Source: Candidatus Nyctobacter psychrophilus
GTDB lineage: Bacteria > Vulcanimicrobiota > Vulcanimicrobiia > Vulcanimicrobiales > Vulcanimicrobiaceae
Length of the DNA: 36,634 bases
Assembly: GCA_014305025.1 (NCBI GenBank)
Contig: JACRTY010000003.1
Span: forward strand, 1 to 36,634
Reading direction: 5' to 3'
Below the pieces are notes generated by a model. It worked only from the letters and a program-made list of their open reading frames with translations. It searched no databases and was not told the DNA's origin. This document shows positions 15,009-23,175 of this stretch, in pieces. The position numbers and the translations under genes are program-made. Every line of letters begins with the position of its first letter. Position 1 is the stretch's first letter.

Positions 15009-15173
15009 AAGCCTGTCGGGGTATGGCACATTCCCATCTTCGGGCCGCCTTTTGTCCGAATACTTCGTTGCTCTTCGGTCACGAAGCTACGGCTTCGCTC
15101 CCTCATCGCGCCTCGTCTTCGAACAAAATTCGGCGCCGAATCTGGAAATGGCCATACCCCGACAGGCTCCTAG
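15005..15173. mobile_element. MITE-like palindromic element
   Basis: A perfect 18-bp inverted repeat (AGCCTGTCGGGGTATGGC) lies at 15010-15027 and, reversed, at 15151-15168. With one mismatch it extends to CTAG on both sides (15005-15027 and 15151-15173). Further in, the two halves are still related though imperfectly (CATTCCCATCTTCGG against CATTTCCAGATTCGG; TTTTGTCCGAA against TTTTGTTCGAA). A short perfect hairpin CGAAGC/GCTTCG lies near the middle. CCTAG occurs on both flanks (15004-15008 and 15169-15173) and could be a target duplication, although CTAG is itself palindromic. No coding sequence lies inside. It looks like a non-autonomous transposable repeat; the matching transposase is not in this window. 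Confidence 0.65.
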
Positions 15174-15270
15174 CAGTTCTCGGTCGCCGTCTAATCCAAC
15201 CGTTCTTGAAAATCTCCGCGATGCGCAATGTGTGTGCCGGTCAGAGTGCGCGCAGCCTGGACCAGTCCAC

Positions 15271-16782
15271 CTACAGCGCGTCGCCGGGTTTCATCGCCTC
15301 CAGACGCTTCTTGAGGTCGTTGAGGAACGCGTTCGAAGTCGTGCCGTCGAGGACGCGGTGGTCGAGGGAGAGGCAGACGTTCATCATCGAGCGGATGGCG
15401 ATCGCGTCATCGACGACGACCGGGCGCTTGACGACCGCTTCCATCGTGACGATCGCCGCTTGGCCGCCGTTGATGATCGGCTTGGAGAGGACTGAACCGT
15501 TGGCGCCGGTGTTGTTCACGGTGAACGTCCCGCCGCCGAGTTCGTCGGCGCCGAGTTTTCCGGTGCGCGCCTTTTCGATCAGTTTGCCGGCCGCGATGGC
15601 GAGGCCGCCGATCGACAGCGTGTCGGCGTCACGGATCACCGGGACCATCAAGTTGGCGTCAAGCCCGATCGCGATGCCGATATTGAACTCGTGCTGAACG
15701 TAGATTCCTTCATCGGTGAACTTTGAATTGAGCAGCGGGTTTGCCCGCAGCGCCTGCACCGTCGCATAGATGAAGAAGGGCAATAACGTGAGCCCATAGC
15801 CCTTCTCTTGTTGGAAGCGCGTTTTTTCTTTGTTTCGCCAGGCCCAGAGCTTGGTGACGTCGACTTCGCACATCGTCCAGGCATGCGGCGCCGTCGCGAG
15901 TGACTGGACCATGCGTTGCGCGATGATCTTGCGCGCCGGCGATAGCGGCACGAGCGTTCCTGGTACCGGCGCTGCGTACGTGGAGCGGCCGACTTGTGAA
16001 AGATCCGGTACGCCGGTAGCTGGCGGACGCGTCGCCGGAGTCTCCGGCCGTGCGGGTTGACGCCCAGGCTGCGGTTGTGTCGCCGGAGCAGATGGCGCTG
16101 CCATGGCCGTCGTCGTTTGCTGCGGCGCGGCCATGATGGTCGCGGCCATGACCGAGGCCGGACCTTCGCGAGCGGCGGCAAGCACGTCGTTGGCCGTGAT
16201 GCGTCCGTTCGTGCCGGTGCCTTCCACGGAAACGAGATCGACCTGATGTTCCCGCGCTAGTTTGCGCACGGCCGGGGAGACGCGCCGCAATACGTCTGCG
16301 CCGTTGATCGGGGCGTTGCCGTTGCGCGAGGGCGCTCCGTTTGGTCCACCCGTCGGCGGTACAGCGGGTCCGGCACCCGGCGCGCCGTAACTCGAGGGGG
16401 TGACGGCCGGCGCACCAACAGTGTGACCGGGAACGGGCTCGTCTGCCCCGTGGCGCGAGGCCTCGGCAGTTTGGCGCGCGGCCGAACCGTTTGCAACTGA
16501 GGCGTCCGGCTGAGACGCGGCGGCACCCGGTTGGACCGAGGACCCCACCTCATCGATCACGGCAATCGGCGCTCCCGTCGGAACCGTCTCTCCCTCTTTC
16601 GCGATAATTTCGCGCAGCACGCCCGAGACGGGCGACGGCACCTCGGCGTTGACCTTGTCGGTCGACACCTCGACGAAGGCTTCATACTTCTCGACTTCGT
16701 CACCGATGTTCTTGAGCCACTGCGCGACCGTTCCTTCGGTCACCGTCTCGCCCAGCTGCGGCATCGTAATCGTCGTCGCCAT
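15271..16782 (-). CDS. bkdB: 2-oxoacid dehydrogenase E2 (dihydrolipoamide acyltransferase)
   Basis: This is the acyltransferase core of a branched-chain (or related) 2-oxoacid dehydrogenase complex. The 503-aa product has one N-terminal lipoyl domain with the lipoylated Lys in EVSTDKVNAEVPSP (Lys 43). A long Pro/Ala/Gly linker follows, then a peripheral-subunit-binding domain (RVSPAVRKLAREHQVDLVSV, then GTNGRITANDVL), a second linker and the catalytic domain ending LSLDHRVLDGTT with the active-site His near 475. ATG 16782 is preferred since MATTITMPQLGE begins the lipoyl domain; it lies one base after the E1beta stop. The E3 gene (dihydrolipoamide dehydrogenase) is not present here. Confidence 0.93.
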   Translation of the reverse strand: MATTITMPQLGETVTEGTVAQWLKNIGDEVEKYEAFVEVSTDKVNAEVPSPVSGVLREIIAKEGETVPTGAPIAVIDEVGSSVQPGAAASQPDASVANGSAARQTAEASRHGADEPVPGHTVGAPAVTPSSYGAPGAGPAVPPTGGPNGAPSRNGNAPINGADVLRRVSPAVRKLAREHQVDLVSVEGTGTNGRITANDVLAAAREGPASVMAATIMAAPQQTTTAMAAPSAPATQPQPGRQPARPETPATRPPATGVPDLSQVGRSTYAAPVPGTLVPLSPARKIIAQRMVQSLATAPHAWTMCEVDVTKLWAWRNKEKTRFQQEKGYGLTLLPFFIYATVQALRANPLLNSKFTDEGIYVQHEFNIGIAIGLDANLMVPVIRDADTLSIGGLAIAAGKLIEKARTGKLGADELGGGTFTVNNTGANGSVLSKPIINGGQAAIVTMEAVVKRPVVVDDAIAIRSMMNVCLSLDHRVLDGTTSNAFLNDLKKRLEAMKPGDAL

Positions 16783-16783
16783 G

Positions 16784-17785
16784 TTAGAACCGGACCATTT
16801 CACGCATGGCGTCGGCCATGCGGTCGGGCGAGATCATGAACTCTTCCTCCAGCGGCAGTGCATAGCCCATCGCCGGTACATCGGGGCCGCACAGACGCCG
16901 AATGGGAGCGTCGAGATCGAAGAACGCCTCCTCGACGACCATGGCCGCGATCTCGGCTCCGATGCCGCCGAACTTGTTGTCTTCGTGAATGATGAGCAGC
17001 TTGCGCGTCTTGCGGACGCTATCGAGGATCGTTGTGCGATCCATCGGGCGAATCGAACGGAGATCGATCACTTCGACCGACATGCCGTCGGCAGCGACGC
17101 GTTTTGCGGCCTCGAGGGCTTGATGAACGTACAATCCGTACGAAACCACCGTGAGCTGATCGCCGGAGACTTTGACCTCGGCTTTACCGAGCGGAATCGT
17201 GTAATGGCCCGAGGGCACCTCGCCCTTGACGGAGCGGTACGTTTTCTTATGTTCGAGGAATAGCACGGGGTCGGGATCGTCGATCGATGCGTTGAGCAGT
17301 CCTTTGATGTCGGCAGGAAACGAGGGCGCGACGATCTTCAATCCGGGAACGTGATAGAAAAGCGCTTCGATCGACACCGAGTGCGAGAGCGCGCCGCGCA
17401 CACCGCCGCCGTACGGCGTGCGGATCACGAGCGGACACGTGTAATCGCCGTTGCTGCGATACCGCGTCTTCGCCGCTTCGCCGACGATCTGATTGAACGC
17501 GGGATAGATGAAATCGGCAAACTGAATCTCGGCGATCGGGCGCAGACCTTCCATCGCCATCCCGACCGCAATGCCCACGATCGACGCTTCGGCCAGCGGC
17601 GTGTCGATGATGCGCTGCGGCCCGAACTCGTCCAGGAAGCCTTTGGTGATCAAGAAGACGTTGCCGCGGGCGCCGACGTCTTCGCCCATGATCAGAGTGC
17701 GCTCGTCGCTCTTCAAGGCCTCGTACAACGTCTGGCGCACCGCTTCGACGTTGTTCATGACGGTGGTCGGTGCGGCTACAGCCAT
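16784..17785 (-). CDS. bkdAB: 2-oxoacid dehydrogenase E1 beta subunit
   Basis: This 333-aa transketolase-like C-terminal half of E1 works with the alpha subunit to decarboxylate 2-oxoacids using thiamine diphosphate. Visible blocks include GEDVGARGNVFLITKGF, DTPLAEASIVGIAVGMA, AEIQFADFIYPAFNQI, VIRTPYGGGVRGALSHSVS (note HSVS as in the branched-chain/acetoin type), and LRSIRPMDRTTI. ATG 17785 overlaps the E1alpha gene by 10 bp and the stop is one base before E2, so the three subunits are coupled. A nearby glycolate and thiamine operon is on the other strand. Confidence 0.93.
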   Translation of the reverse strand: MAVAAPTTVMNNVEAVRQTLYEALKSDERTLIMGEDVGARGNVFLITKGFLDEFGPQRIIDTPLAEASIVGIAVGMAMEGLRPIAEIQFADFIYPAFNQIVGEAAKTRYRSNGDYTCPLVIRTPYGGGVRGALSHSVSIEALFYHVPGLKIVAPSFPADIKGLLNASIDDPDPVLFLEHKKTYRSVKGEVPSGHYTIPLGKAEVKVSGDQLTVVSYGLYVHQALEAAKRVAADGMSVEVIDLRSIRPMDRTTILDSVRKTRKLLIIHEDNKFGGIGAEIAAMVVEEAFFDLDAPIRRLCGPDVPAMGYALPLEEEFMISPDRMADAMREMVRF

Positions 17786-18798
17786 GGTTCGTAGGCCCCT
17801 TCGTAGACTTTCGTATAGATTTCGTGCGCGTGGGGATACGGCAGGGCTTCGGTCTCGTCGGTCACGCGATTCACTTCCGCCAGCACGTCTTTCTTCATGG
17901 CCGCCAAGTCGTCGGTCGTCACGACGCCGGCCTCCAGGAGCAGGCGCTCGAACCGCGGCACGGGATCGAGGTGGCGATGGCGTTCGATCTCGTCGCGCGT
18001 ACGGTACGTTCGATCGTCGTCATCGGTCGTGTGCGCGAGGAAGCGGTAACACGTTGCCTCGACGAGCGTGGGACCACCGCCCGAGCGCGCACGATCAAGC
18101 GCTTCAGCGACGACGGCGTATGTTGCGATCGGATCGGAGCCGTCGACTTTGACGCCCGGCAAACCGTAACCGGCGGCTTTACTGATGATATCCTCGACCG
18201 CCATCTGATGCGTACGCGGCGTCGAGATCGCCCACTCGTTGTTTTCGCAGAGAAAGACGATCGGCACTTTCTGCACCGCCGCAAAGTTGATGGCTTCGTG
18301 CCACTCGCCTTCGCTCGTCGCCCCGTCGCCGAAGGAACAGAGCACTGCGCGGCCGGTTTCGTTACGAAGTTTCATTGCATAGGCTGCGCCGACCGCGTGC
18401 GGACAGTGAGCCGCGATGATCGAACTGACCGACAGGATGCCGAGCCGGTGATGCGAGTAGTGATTGGGAAACTGGCGACCGCCCGAAACGTCGGCGCCGC
18501 GCGCGAACATCGAGAGTAGCGCGTCGCGCGGCTCCATGCCGACGCCGACGCACAACCCGATGTCGCGGTAGTAAGGGACCAGGATGTCCTTGCCGCGTTC
18601 AAACGCCGCTGCGGCGCCGGCATGGATGCCTTCGTGCCCCTCGCTCCCGGTGGCGAACGGAATCTTGCCTTGGCGATTGAGCTGGAACCCGCGGTTGTCG
18701 AGGGTGCGCTGCATCTGCATGTTGCGCAGCATCCAACGCAGCTTCTCGTCGCTCAAACCATGCCGTTCGAGGGCGGGCGCCGGGATCGCTTTGGACAT
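17776..18798 (-). CDS. bkdAA: 2-oxoacid dehydrogenase E1 alpha subunit
   Basis: This 340-aa TPP-binding subunit has the motif GDGATSEGEWHEAINFAAV (GDG at 157-159) ending in ENN (Asn 186-187), and a characteristic segment FATGSEGHEGIHAGAAAAF. VPYYRDIGLCVGVG is typical for branched-chain 2-oxoacid or acetoin E1alpha rather than pyruvate E1. The precise substrate is therefore inferred as branched-chain 2-oxoacids. ATG 18798 has a strong GGAGG eight bases upstream (18807-18811 on this strand), marking it as the first gene of the operon. It is divergent from the M20 amidohydrolase, with 134 bp between the starts. Confidence 0.93.
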   Translation of the reverse strand: MSKAIPAPALERHGLSDEKLRWMLRNMQMQRTLDNRGFQLNRQGKIPFATGSEGHEGIHAGAAAAFERGKDILVPYYRDIGLCVGVGMEPRDALLSMFARGADVSGGRQFPNHYSHHRLGILSVSSIIAAHCPHAVGAAYAMKLRNETGRAVLCSFGDGATSEGEWHEAINFAAVQKVPIVFLCENNEWAISTPRTHQMAVEDIISKAAGYGLPGVKVDGSDPIATYAVVAEALDRARSGGGPTLVEATCYRFLAHTTDDDDRTYRTRDEIERHRHLDPVPRFERLLLEAGVVTTDDLAAMKKDVLAEVNRVTDETEALPYPHAHEIYTKVYEGAYEPWL

Positions 18799-18806
18799 TG
18801 GTTCTA

Positions 18807-18811
18807 CCTCC
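18807..18811 (-). promoter_or_regulatory. Strong ribosome-binding site for the E1 alpha gene
   Basis: GGAGG on the minus strand lies eight bases before ATG 18798. It decides the start of the E1alpha gene and marks the head of the dehydrogenase operon. The 18799-18932 gap must hold promoters for both this operon and the divergent amidohydrolase; no convincing -35/-10 pair was recognised. Confidence 0.7.
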
Positions 18812-18932
18812 GGGGATGACCCGTTGGTATCGCCTGGAGCGCGGGCCGACTCCTGTCAGTTGTGCGCCGACGTGAGCTTGTGACGACGCCTCCGCGGGCA
18901 GACTCGGCAGCCGTGCCGTAGAAGCGCGCCAC

Positions 18933-20090
18933 ATGCTCGCCTCTGTGCCGGTCCCGACCGACGACCTCGTCCGCGTGAGGCGTCGCCTGCACCGCAACCC
19001 CGAGCTTTCGATGGAAGAGCACGAGACGGCCGCGTTCGTCACTGCCGAACTGTCACAGTTCAGTCTCGACGATCTGCGCGTCGGCGTGGGGCGCACCGGC
19101 GTACTCGGGACCTTACGCGGCGGAAAATCTGGGCCCGTGACGCTCTTGCGCGCCGACATGGACGCGTTGCCGATTGCGGAGGCCGGTGCGGCCGAGTACC
19201 GCTCCCAGCGCAGCGGTGCGATGCATGCGTGCGGGCACGATGGCCACGTTTCCATGCTGCTCGCTGCTGGGCGCACGCTGGCAGAGCGACGTAACGAAGT
19301 GCCGGGGACGCTCGTCTTCTGCTTTCAGCCGGGCGAAGAAGGCCATGCCGGCAACCGCTTGATGATCGAAGACGGCGCGCTTGAGAACCCGTACGTCGAC
19401 CGCACGTTCGCGCTGCACCTGTATAGCGGTCTCGATGTCGGTAAGATCGGCGTGCGCGACGGCGCGTTCTTTGCGTCCGCCGATGAGTTTGCGCTCATCG
19501 TGCGAGGCCGGGGTGGACACGGTGCGATGCCGCACCTTGCGGCCGATCCGGTCATGGCGGGCGCCTATCTCGTTACGATGCTGCAAACGATCGTCAGCCG
19601 CGAGGTGGCGCCCAAGGATCCGGCGGTTTTTACGATCGGCGCATTCAACGCGGGAACGACGTTCAACGTCATTCCCGATGAGGCGACGTTGCACGGTACC
19701 GTGCGCTGTTTCGACGCGGAGGTTCGCGCCTCGATGCCTGAGCGACTCAAGCGTATCGCCGGGGGACTGGGCGAAGCGCTACGCGTCGAGTGCGACGTTC
19801 AATACCGCTGGTCGTATCCGCCGACGGTCAACGATACAGCGGTCAACGACATCGTGCGCGAAGTCGGGGCTGCGGTTCTCGGAAGAGACAACGTCGTCGA
19901 GCACGACATCGTCATGTGGGCCGAAGATATGTCCTTCATGCAGGAGCAGCGGCCCGGCGCCTATTTCATCGTCGGCTCTCGCGGCGGCCCAAGCAGCGCC
20001 TATCCGCACCACAACGCGCGGTTTGACATCGACGAGCGCGCGCTCGATATCGGTTATCGCATGCTGGTCGCTCTCGGGCTACGCGGTTAG
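18933..20090 (+). CDS. M20 family amidohydrolase (amino-acid N-acyl hydrolase type)
   Basis: This 385-aa peptidase-M20D-like zinc amidohydrolase is similar to IAA-amino-acid hydrolases, hippurate hydrolases and N-acyl-amino acid deacylases. Motifs are LHRNPELSMEEHET (20-33), LLRADMDALPI, MHACGHDGHVSMLL (metal-binding Cys and His), FQPGEEGHAG (catalytic Glu), GRGGHGAMPH (dimerisation-domain His) and the C-terminal AEDMSFM and PHHNARFDIDE. ATG 18933 is used; no strong ribosome-binding site is seen. It is divergent from the 2-oxoacid dehydrogenase operon. The natural substrate cannot be assigned. Confidence 0.93.
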   Translation: MLASVPVPTDDLVRVRRRLHRNPELSMEEHETAAFVTAELSQFSLDDLRVGVGRTGVLGTLRGGKSGPVTLLRADMDALPIAEAGAAEYRSQRSGAMHACGHDGHVSMLLAAGRTLAERRNEVPGTLVFCFQPGEEGHAGNRLMIEDGALENPYVDRTFALHLYSGLDVGKIGVRDGAFFASADEFALIVRGRGGHGAMPHLAADPVMAGAYLVTMLQTIVSREVAPKDPAVFTIGAFNAGTTFNVIPDEATLHGTVRCFDAEVRASMPERLKRIAGGLGEALRVECDVQYRWSYPPTVNDTAVNDIVREVGAAVLGRDNVVEHDIVMWAEDMSFMQEQRPGAYFIVGSRGGPSSAYPHHNARFDIDERALDIGYRMLVALGLRG

Positions 20091-20150
20091 GCAGGCTCTT
20101 CTTTACCGCATGGCGTCGTCGCCACGCGTCGGGGCGGACATTGCGAGCGG

Positions 20151-20525
20151 TTATTCTTTTTCGCTGCGTGAGCCGGCTTCGCGGCGGTTGACCGCGGATT
20201 GCATCGAATCGACGACCTTGCGCGACTGATCGGCCATCTTTTTCGCCGTCTCGCGTGCCTGTTCAACCGATTCGCGCATCGCCTCGCTCCCCAGCCGCAT
20301 GAAGTCGCTCAGGTGTCCGAGCGCCATTTGCGTCTGTTCGGCGGTCATGTCACCGGATTCGGTCGTGTGGCGGCTGAGCGTCTGCTGCAAGTTGCGCGCC
20401 TCGGCGAGCGACTTCTCGATGTGCGGCTTCATCGCTTCGGCCGCCTCATTGACCGCGGCGCCTGCCTGGCGCTGCATGTCCCGCGCCTGCGCCAGCGCCC
20501 GTTCCAAAGCATCGTTGAAGTTCAT
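20151..20525 (-). CDS. Small helical protein of unknown function (phasin-like appearance)
   Basis: This 124-aa protein is predicted to be almost wholly alpha-helical, with long amphipathic stretches (DALERALAQARDMQRQAGAA; EAMRESVEQARETAKKMADQ) and no cysteine or signal peptide. Its composition (Ala, Gln, Glu, Met, Arg) is like phasins or other coiled-coil granule or stress proteins, but I cannot name a family. ATG 20525 has a strong AAAGGGGG four bases upstream. The next gene upstream on this strand (20561-20899) ends 35 bp before it, so the two are probably co-transcribed. There is no gene between its stop and the convergent amidohydrolase stop, just 60 bp with a short hairpin (TGGCG/CGCCA) and no T run. 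Confidence 0.7.
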   Translation of the reverse strand: MNFNDALERALAQARDMQRQAGAAVNEAAEAMKPHIEKSLAEARNLQQTLSRHTTESGDMTAEQTQMALGHLSDFMRLGSEAMRESVEQARETAKKMADQSRKVVDSMQSAVNRREAGSRSEKE

Positions 20526-20560
20526 GCGACCCCCTTTAGGAGGTCAGGCTTCAAAGGAGA

Positions 20561-20899
20561 TCAGCGGCCTTCCTCGACCGCCATGACCCAGCGCACGGCG
20601 CGCGCGTATTGCTCCAGTTCGCGGGTTGCCCGCTGCAGCGAGCCGAAGCTCGCGTCGTATACCGAGCGCTTCCCGCGAGAATCGTCGTGCGTTCGCAGGT
20701 AGCGGCGCGCCGCCTCCAATTGCTTTTCCACTCGGTCCCAGCGCCGGTAGAGCGTGTCCTCGGACGCGTCGGGGAGCCGGTCGATCAGCGGCGGCGCGGG
20801 AGCTGCGGGATGTGTCAGTGCATATTCGAGTCTGGCAAGCGAATAAGCGCTCGTCGTGGTGATGAACGACCCCAGTAGTTGCACCAACCGCACTTCCAT
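20561..20899 (-). CDS. Small helical protein of unknown function
   Basis: This 112-aa product begins MEVRLVQLLGSFITTTSAYS and contains two or three helices with many charged residues (TLYRRWDRVEKQLEAARRYL and SLQRATRELEQYARAVRWVM). No signal peptide, cysteine or known motif is seen. ATG 20899 is preferred over an upstream start because it lies just before the first helix; no strong ribosome-binding site was seen. It is divergent from the FAD oxidoreductase gene with an 86-bp gap. With the 20151-20525 gene it forms a pair of unknown function. Confidence 0.6.
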   Translation of the reverse strand: MEVRLVQLLGSFITTTSAYSLARLEYALTHPAAPAPPLIDRLPDASEDTLYRRWDRVEKQLEAARRYLRTHDDSRGKRSVYDASFGSLQRATRELEQYARAVRWVMAVEEGR

Positions 20900-20985
20900 C
20901 GGTACAAGTATTATTCCATGCGGCGCACGAGCGAACCACCCGCCAATCGAGGGGTCGCGGCAGGGCCGCACGCACGAAGAGCGAG

Positions 20986-22221
20986 ATGAACGACAGCGAG
21001 CGCAAGTACGTGATCGTCGGAAACGGCTTCGCCGGCACGACCTGCGCGGAAGGGCTGCGCAAGCTCGACCCGGCTTGTTCGATCGTGCTTTTCGCCGACG
21101 AACCGTACACGCTGTACAACCGTATTGCCCTACCGCCGCTGCTGCGCAAACAAGTCGCCCGCCAAAAGGTCATCATCCGCGACGCGGCGTGGCATGAAAA
21201 ACACCGGATTGAGCTGCACTTGCATACGCGCGTCGACCGCATCGACGTCGCCGAGCGCGCGGCCTATGCAGACGGCCGGGGTCATCCGTACGATGCGCTG
21301 CTCATCGCCACCGGCGGCCGCCCGAATCCCTCCCAAGCGCCGGGAGCAGCGGGGGCGCACAATGTCTTCAACTTCCAATACATGGACGACACGCTCGCCA
21401 TTTCCGACGCGCTCGAGACCGCGAAGAGCGCCGTCGCGGTCGGTGGTTCGTTCATCGCCTACGAGCTGGCGGAAGCGTTCGCTTCGCGGGGCGTCGAGAC
21501 GCATTGGCTGATGCGCGGGCCGCGTTTTTTGCGCCGCATGCTCGACGAGATCGCGGGTGAGATGATCGACGAGGCGGCTTGCGAGGATCGCGTGCACGTG
21601 CACTATGACGACGAAGTCGGAACGTTCACGCGTTCCAACGGCGCAGTCACGAAGGTCCTCACGAAAAAGGGCGTCACGATCGAAACCGATTGCGTCGGGG
21701 TGGGGTTGGGTCTCACGATGAACACGGAGTTGCTCGCGGGGACCGGCGTGCGCATCAAGACGGGCATCGTGTGCGACGATCGCCTGGAAACCGACATCAA
21801 GGGCATCTTCGCAGCGGGCGATGTCGCGGAGTTTTACGATCCCGTGGCCGAAATGCACTATCGCATGGGAACCTGGAACAACGCGGGCGCCCACGGCAAG
21901 GTCGTCGCCGTCAACATGGCCGGCGGCGATCAGCGGTATCACGACGTGCCCGAGTACTCATCAAAACTGTTTACCAATCAAACGATCACGCAGTTCGGAC
22001 TCTCGCCGGAATATCGCGCCGATCTCGAGATGGTGCGCAAGATCGATCGTGAGAAGAAGCACTATCGTGCCCTGTTCTTCCGCGAGAACCGGCTAGCCGG
22101 CGTGGTGATGATTGGGAAAGGCAACCGCGCGGGCAAACGCCGCTACTTGGAGGCGATCAAGACCAAGGCCGAGTTCGCGCGAACCGAGCGCCAAGCGCTG
22201 CTGGATTGGACGGCGGATTAG
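20986..22221 (+). CDS. FAD-dependent NAD(P)H oxidoreductase (nitrite/rubredoxin reductase type)
   Basis: This 411-aa flavoprotein of the pyridine-nucleotide-disulfide reductase superfamily has VIVGNGFAGTTCAEGLRKL (FAD, about 9-27), LYNRIALPPLL near 43-53 and YDALLIATGGRPN. The NAD(P)-binding region is VAVGGSFIAYELAEAFASRG and the second FAD motif is GIFAAGDVAEFYD. It lacks a C-x4-C redox disulfide, so it resembles NirB/rubredoxin/ferredoxin-reductase or NADH-oxidase-like proteins rather than true disulfide reductases. The electron partner is unknown. ATG 20986 is directly before the FAD strand. It is divergent from the helical gene pair and upstream of a small coiled-coil protein. Confidence 0.9.
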   Translation: MNDSERKYVIVGNGFAGTTCAEGLRKLDPACSIVLFADEPYTLYNRIALPPLLRKQVARQKVIIRDAAWHEKHRIELHLHTRVDRIDVAERAAYADGRGHPYDALLIATGGRPNPSQAPGAAGAHNVFNFQYMDDTLAISDALETAKSAVAVGGSFIAYELAEAFASRGVETHWLMRGPRFLRRMLDEIAGEMIDEAACEDRVHVHYDDEVGTFTRSNGAVTKVLTKKGVTIETDCVGVGLGLTMNTELLAGTGVRIKTGIVCDDRLETDIKGIFAAGDVAEFYDPVAEMHYRMGTWNNAGAHGKVVAVNMAGGDQRYHDVPEYSSKLFTNQTITQFGLSPEYRADLEMVRKIDREKKHYRALFFRENRLAGVVMIGKGNRAGKRRYLEAIKTKAEFARTERQALLDWTAD

Positions 22222-22280
22222 GGGCAGCCCTGATTCCCCGCGGAAATGAAACGGTAACGGACTGAGCGTAGGATACTTCA

Positions 22281-22556
22281 ATGGACCCGACGACTCCGAC
22301 GACGACCGAACTGCTGGCGGCCATCATCGACCTCAAGAATGCGACCGAGTATGGTTTTGTCGCGTTCGAAGGACGCATGAACGTTCGCTTCGAGAATCTC
22401 GAAGGGCGCATGAACGCTCGCTTCGAGGACCTCGAAGGACGCATGAACCGCCGCTTCGCGGACCTCGAACACCGTATGAACCGGCGCTTCGACCGCGTGG
22501 ACGAGCGATTCGATCAGCTCGATGGACGCGTAGGCGCACTAGAGCGAGCCGGTTGA
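22281..22556 (+). CDS. Hendecad-repeat coiled-coil protein
   Basis: This 91-aa protein has 11-residue repeats from about residue 30: EGRMNVRFENL, EGRMNARFEDL, EGRMNRRFADL, EHRMNRRFDRV, then a diverged DERFDQLDGRV. An 11-residue spacing predicts a straight or right-handed coiled coil; similar short proteins occur in many bacteria and are often annotated only as hypothetical. The N-terminal 28 residues are Thr-rich with a short hydrophobic helix (LLAAIIDLKNA) but no signal peptide. ATG 22281 follows a TAGGA eight bases upstream. The 3' end overlaps the frameshifted secreted-protein gene on the other strand by 18 bp. Function unknown. Confidence 0.75.
   Translation: MDPTTPTTTELLAAIIDLKNATEYGFVAFEGRMNVRFENLEGRMNARFEDLEGRMNRRFADLEHRMNRRFDRVDERFDQLDGRVGALERAG
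22368..22499 (+). repeat. Four tandem 33-bp repeats within the coiled-coil gene
   Basis: Four 33-base units (22368, 22401, 22434 and 22467 as starts) begin GAAGGACGCATGAAC or a close variant and encode the 11-residue repeats. They are related at the DNA level, with the first three closest and the fourth more diverged. Such arrays can change copy number by slippage, but the divergence suggests the copies are stable. Confidence 0.8.
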
Positions 22557-23128
22557 ATCGAGGTCGCTCAGCGCTGCATCCACGCACGGCCGTCGGTCGG
22601 CGTCGAACCACCATTCAAAGTTCGTCAACTCGTCGGTTCCGATAATGCCGTCGATCGGGAACTCCGTTTCGGGACCCGAGAGTTCAACCTCTGCCGGTAC
22701 GTCGGTGAAGCGCGCCGGGCCGTCCCTCGTTCGCTCAGATCGAGATCGCGCAGCGAGTGGTGCAGCTGAAACTCGTCGCTGCGGCCGAAGCCGTGGTCTC
22801 TTCCCGCTAGGCGTGCCGTAACGCGAAAATCTGCGCCGCGTATGTACTCACGCGCCGCGGCCGACGTAACGTTCGGCGCACTGACCACGTAGGTTTCGAT
22901 GCGTTGGCGATAGATAGGCTGCGGACTACCCAGCGCTTTCGCGACGGCTGCCAGCACGTCATTTTGCGTCGCATGGGTCGCCGCGATGCCCGGCGGCTCC
23001 CACCAGCCGTTTTCGGCCGAGGCCGTCGATGGCAAACCAAGCAGCGCAGCACCCCACAGCGCCATGCAGCAAAGAAGCGTCGATCTAGACGACGCAGCGC
23101 GGAGACGCAACGATCCATTCAACGCCAC
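22539..23128 (-). pseudogene. Secreted protein gene interrupted by a one-base frameshift
   Basis: The upstream frame starts at GTG 23128 and encodes a signal peptide (STLLCCMALWGAALLGLPSTASA). It then gives WWEPPGIAATHATQNDVLAA and, further on, FGRSDEFQLHHSLRDLDLSE. After that the frame turns to Arg-rich nonsense ending at 22625. In the next frame, from about 22735 to a TAG at 22539-22541, the sequence is again protein-like: FTDVPAEVELSGPETEFPID, then TNFEWWFDADRRPCVDAALS. A single missing base in 22722-22737 would join both halves into one secreted protein of about 196 aa. Either the gene is recently inactivated or the base is a sequencing error. No family is recognised. The start is uncertain; a start at ATG 23185 is possible but would lie inside glcD on the opposite strand. 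Confidence 0.65.
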
Positions 23129-23175
23129 GTCCTTCAAAGGAAGAAGACCTGCACCCTCGCGAGGAACGTCGCGGC

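Noticed and set aside
20091..20150. Rho-independent terminator between the amidohydrolase and helical gene
   Set aside because: A 5-bp stem (TGGCG/CGCCA) is present but no T run follows, so it is not a convincing terminator.
22368..22499. CRISPR-like array
   Set aside because: The 33-bp units are contiguous, lack spacers and are in frame with a coiled-coil protein, so they are coding repeats.
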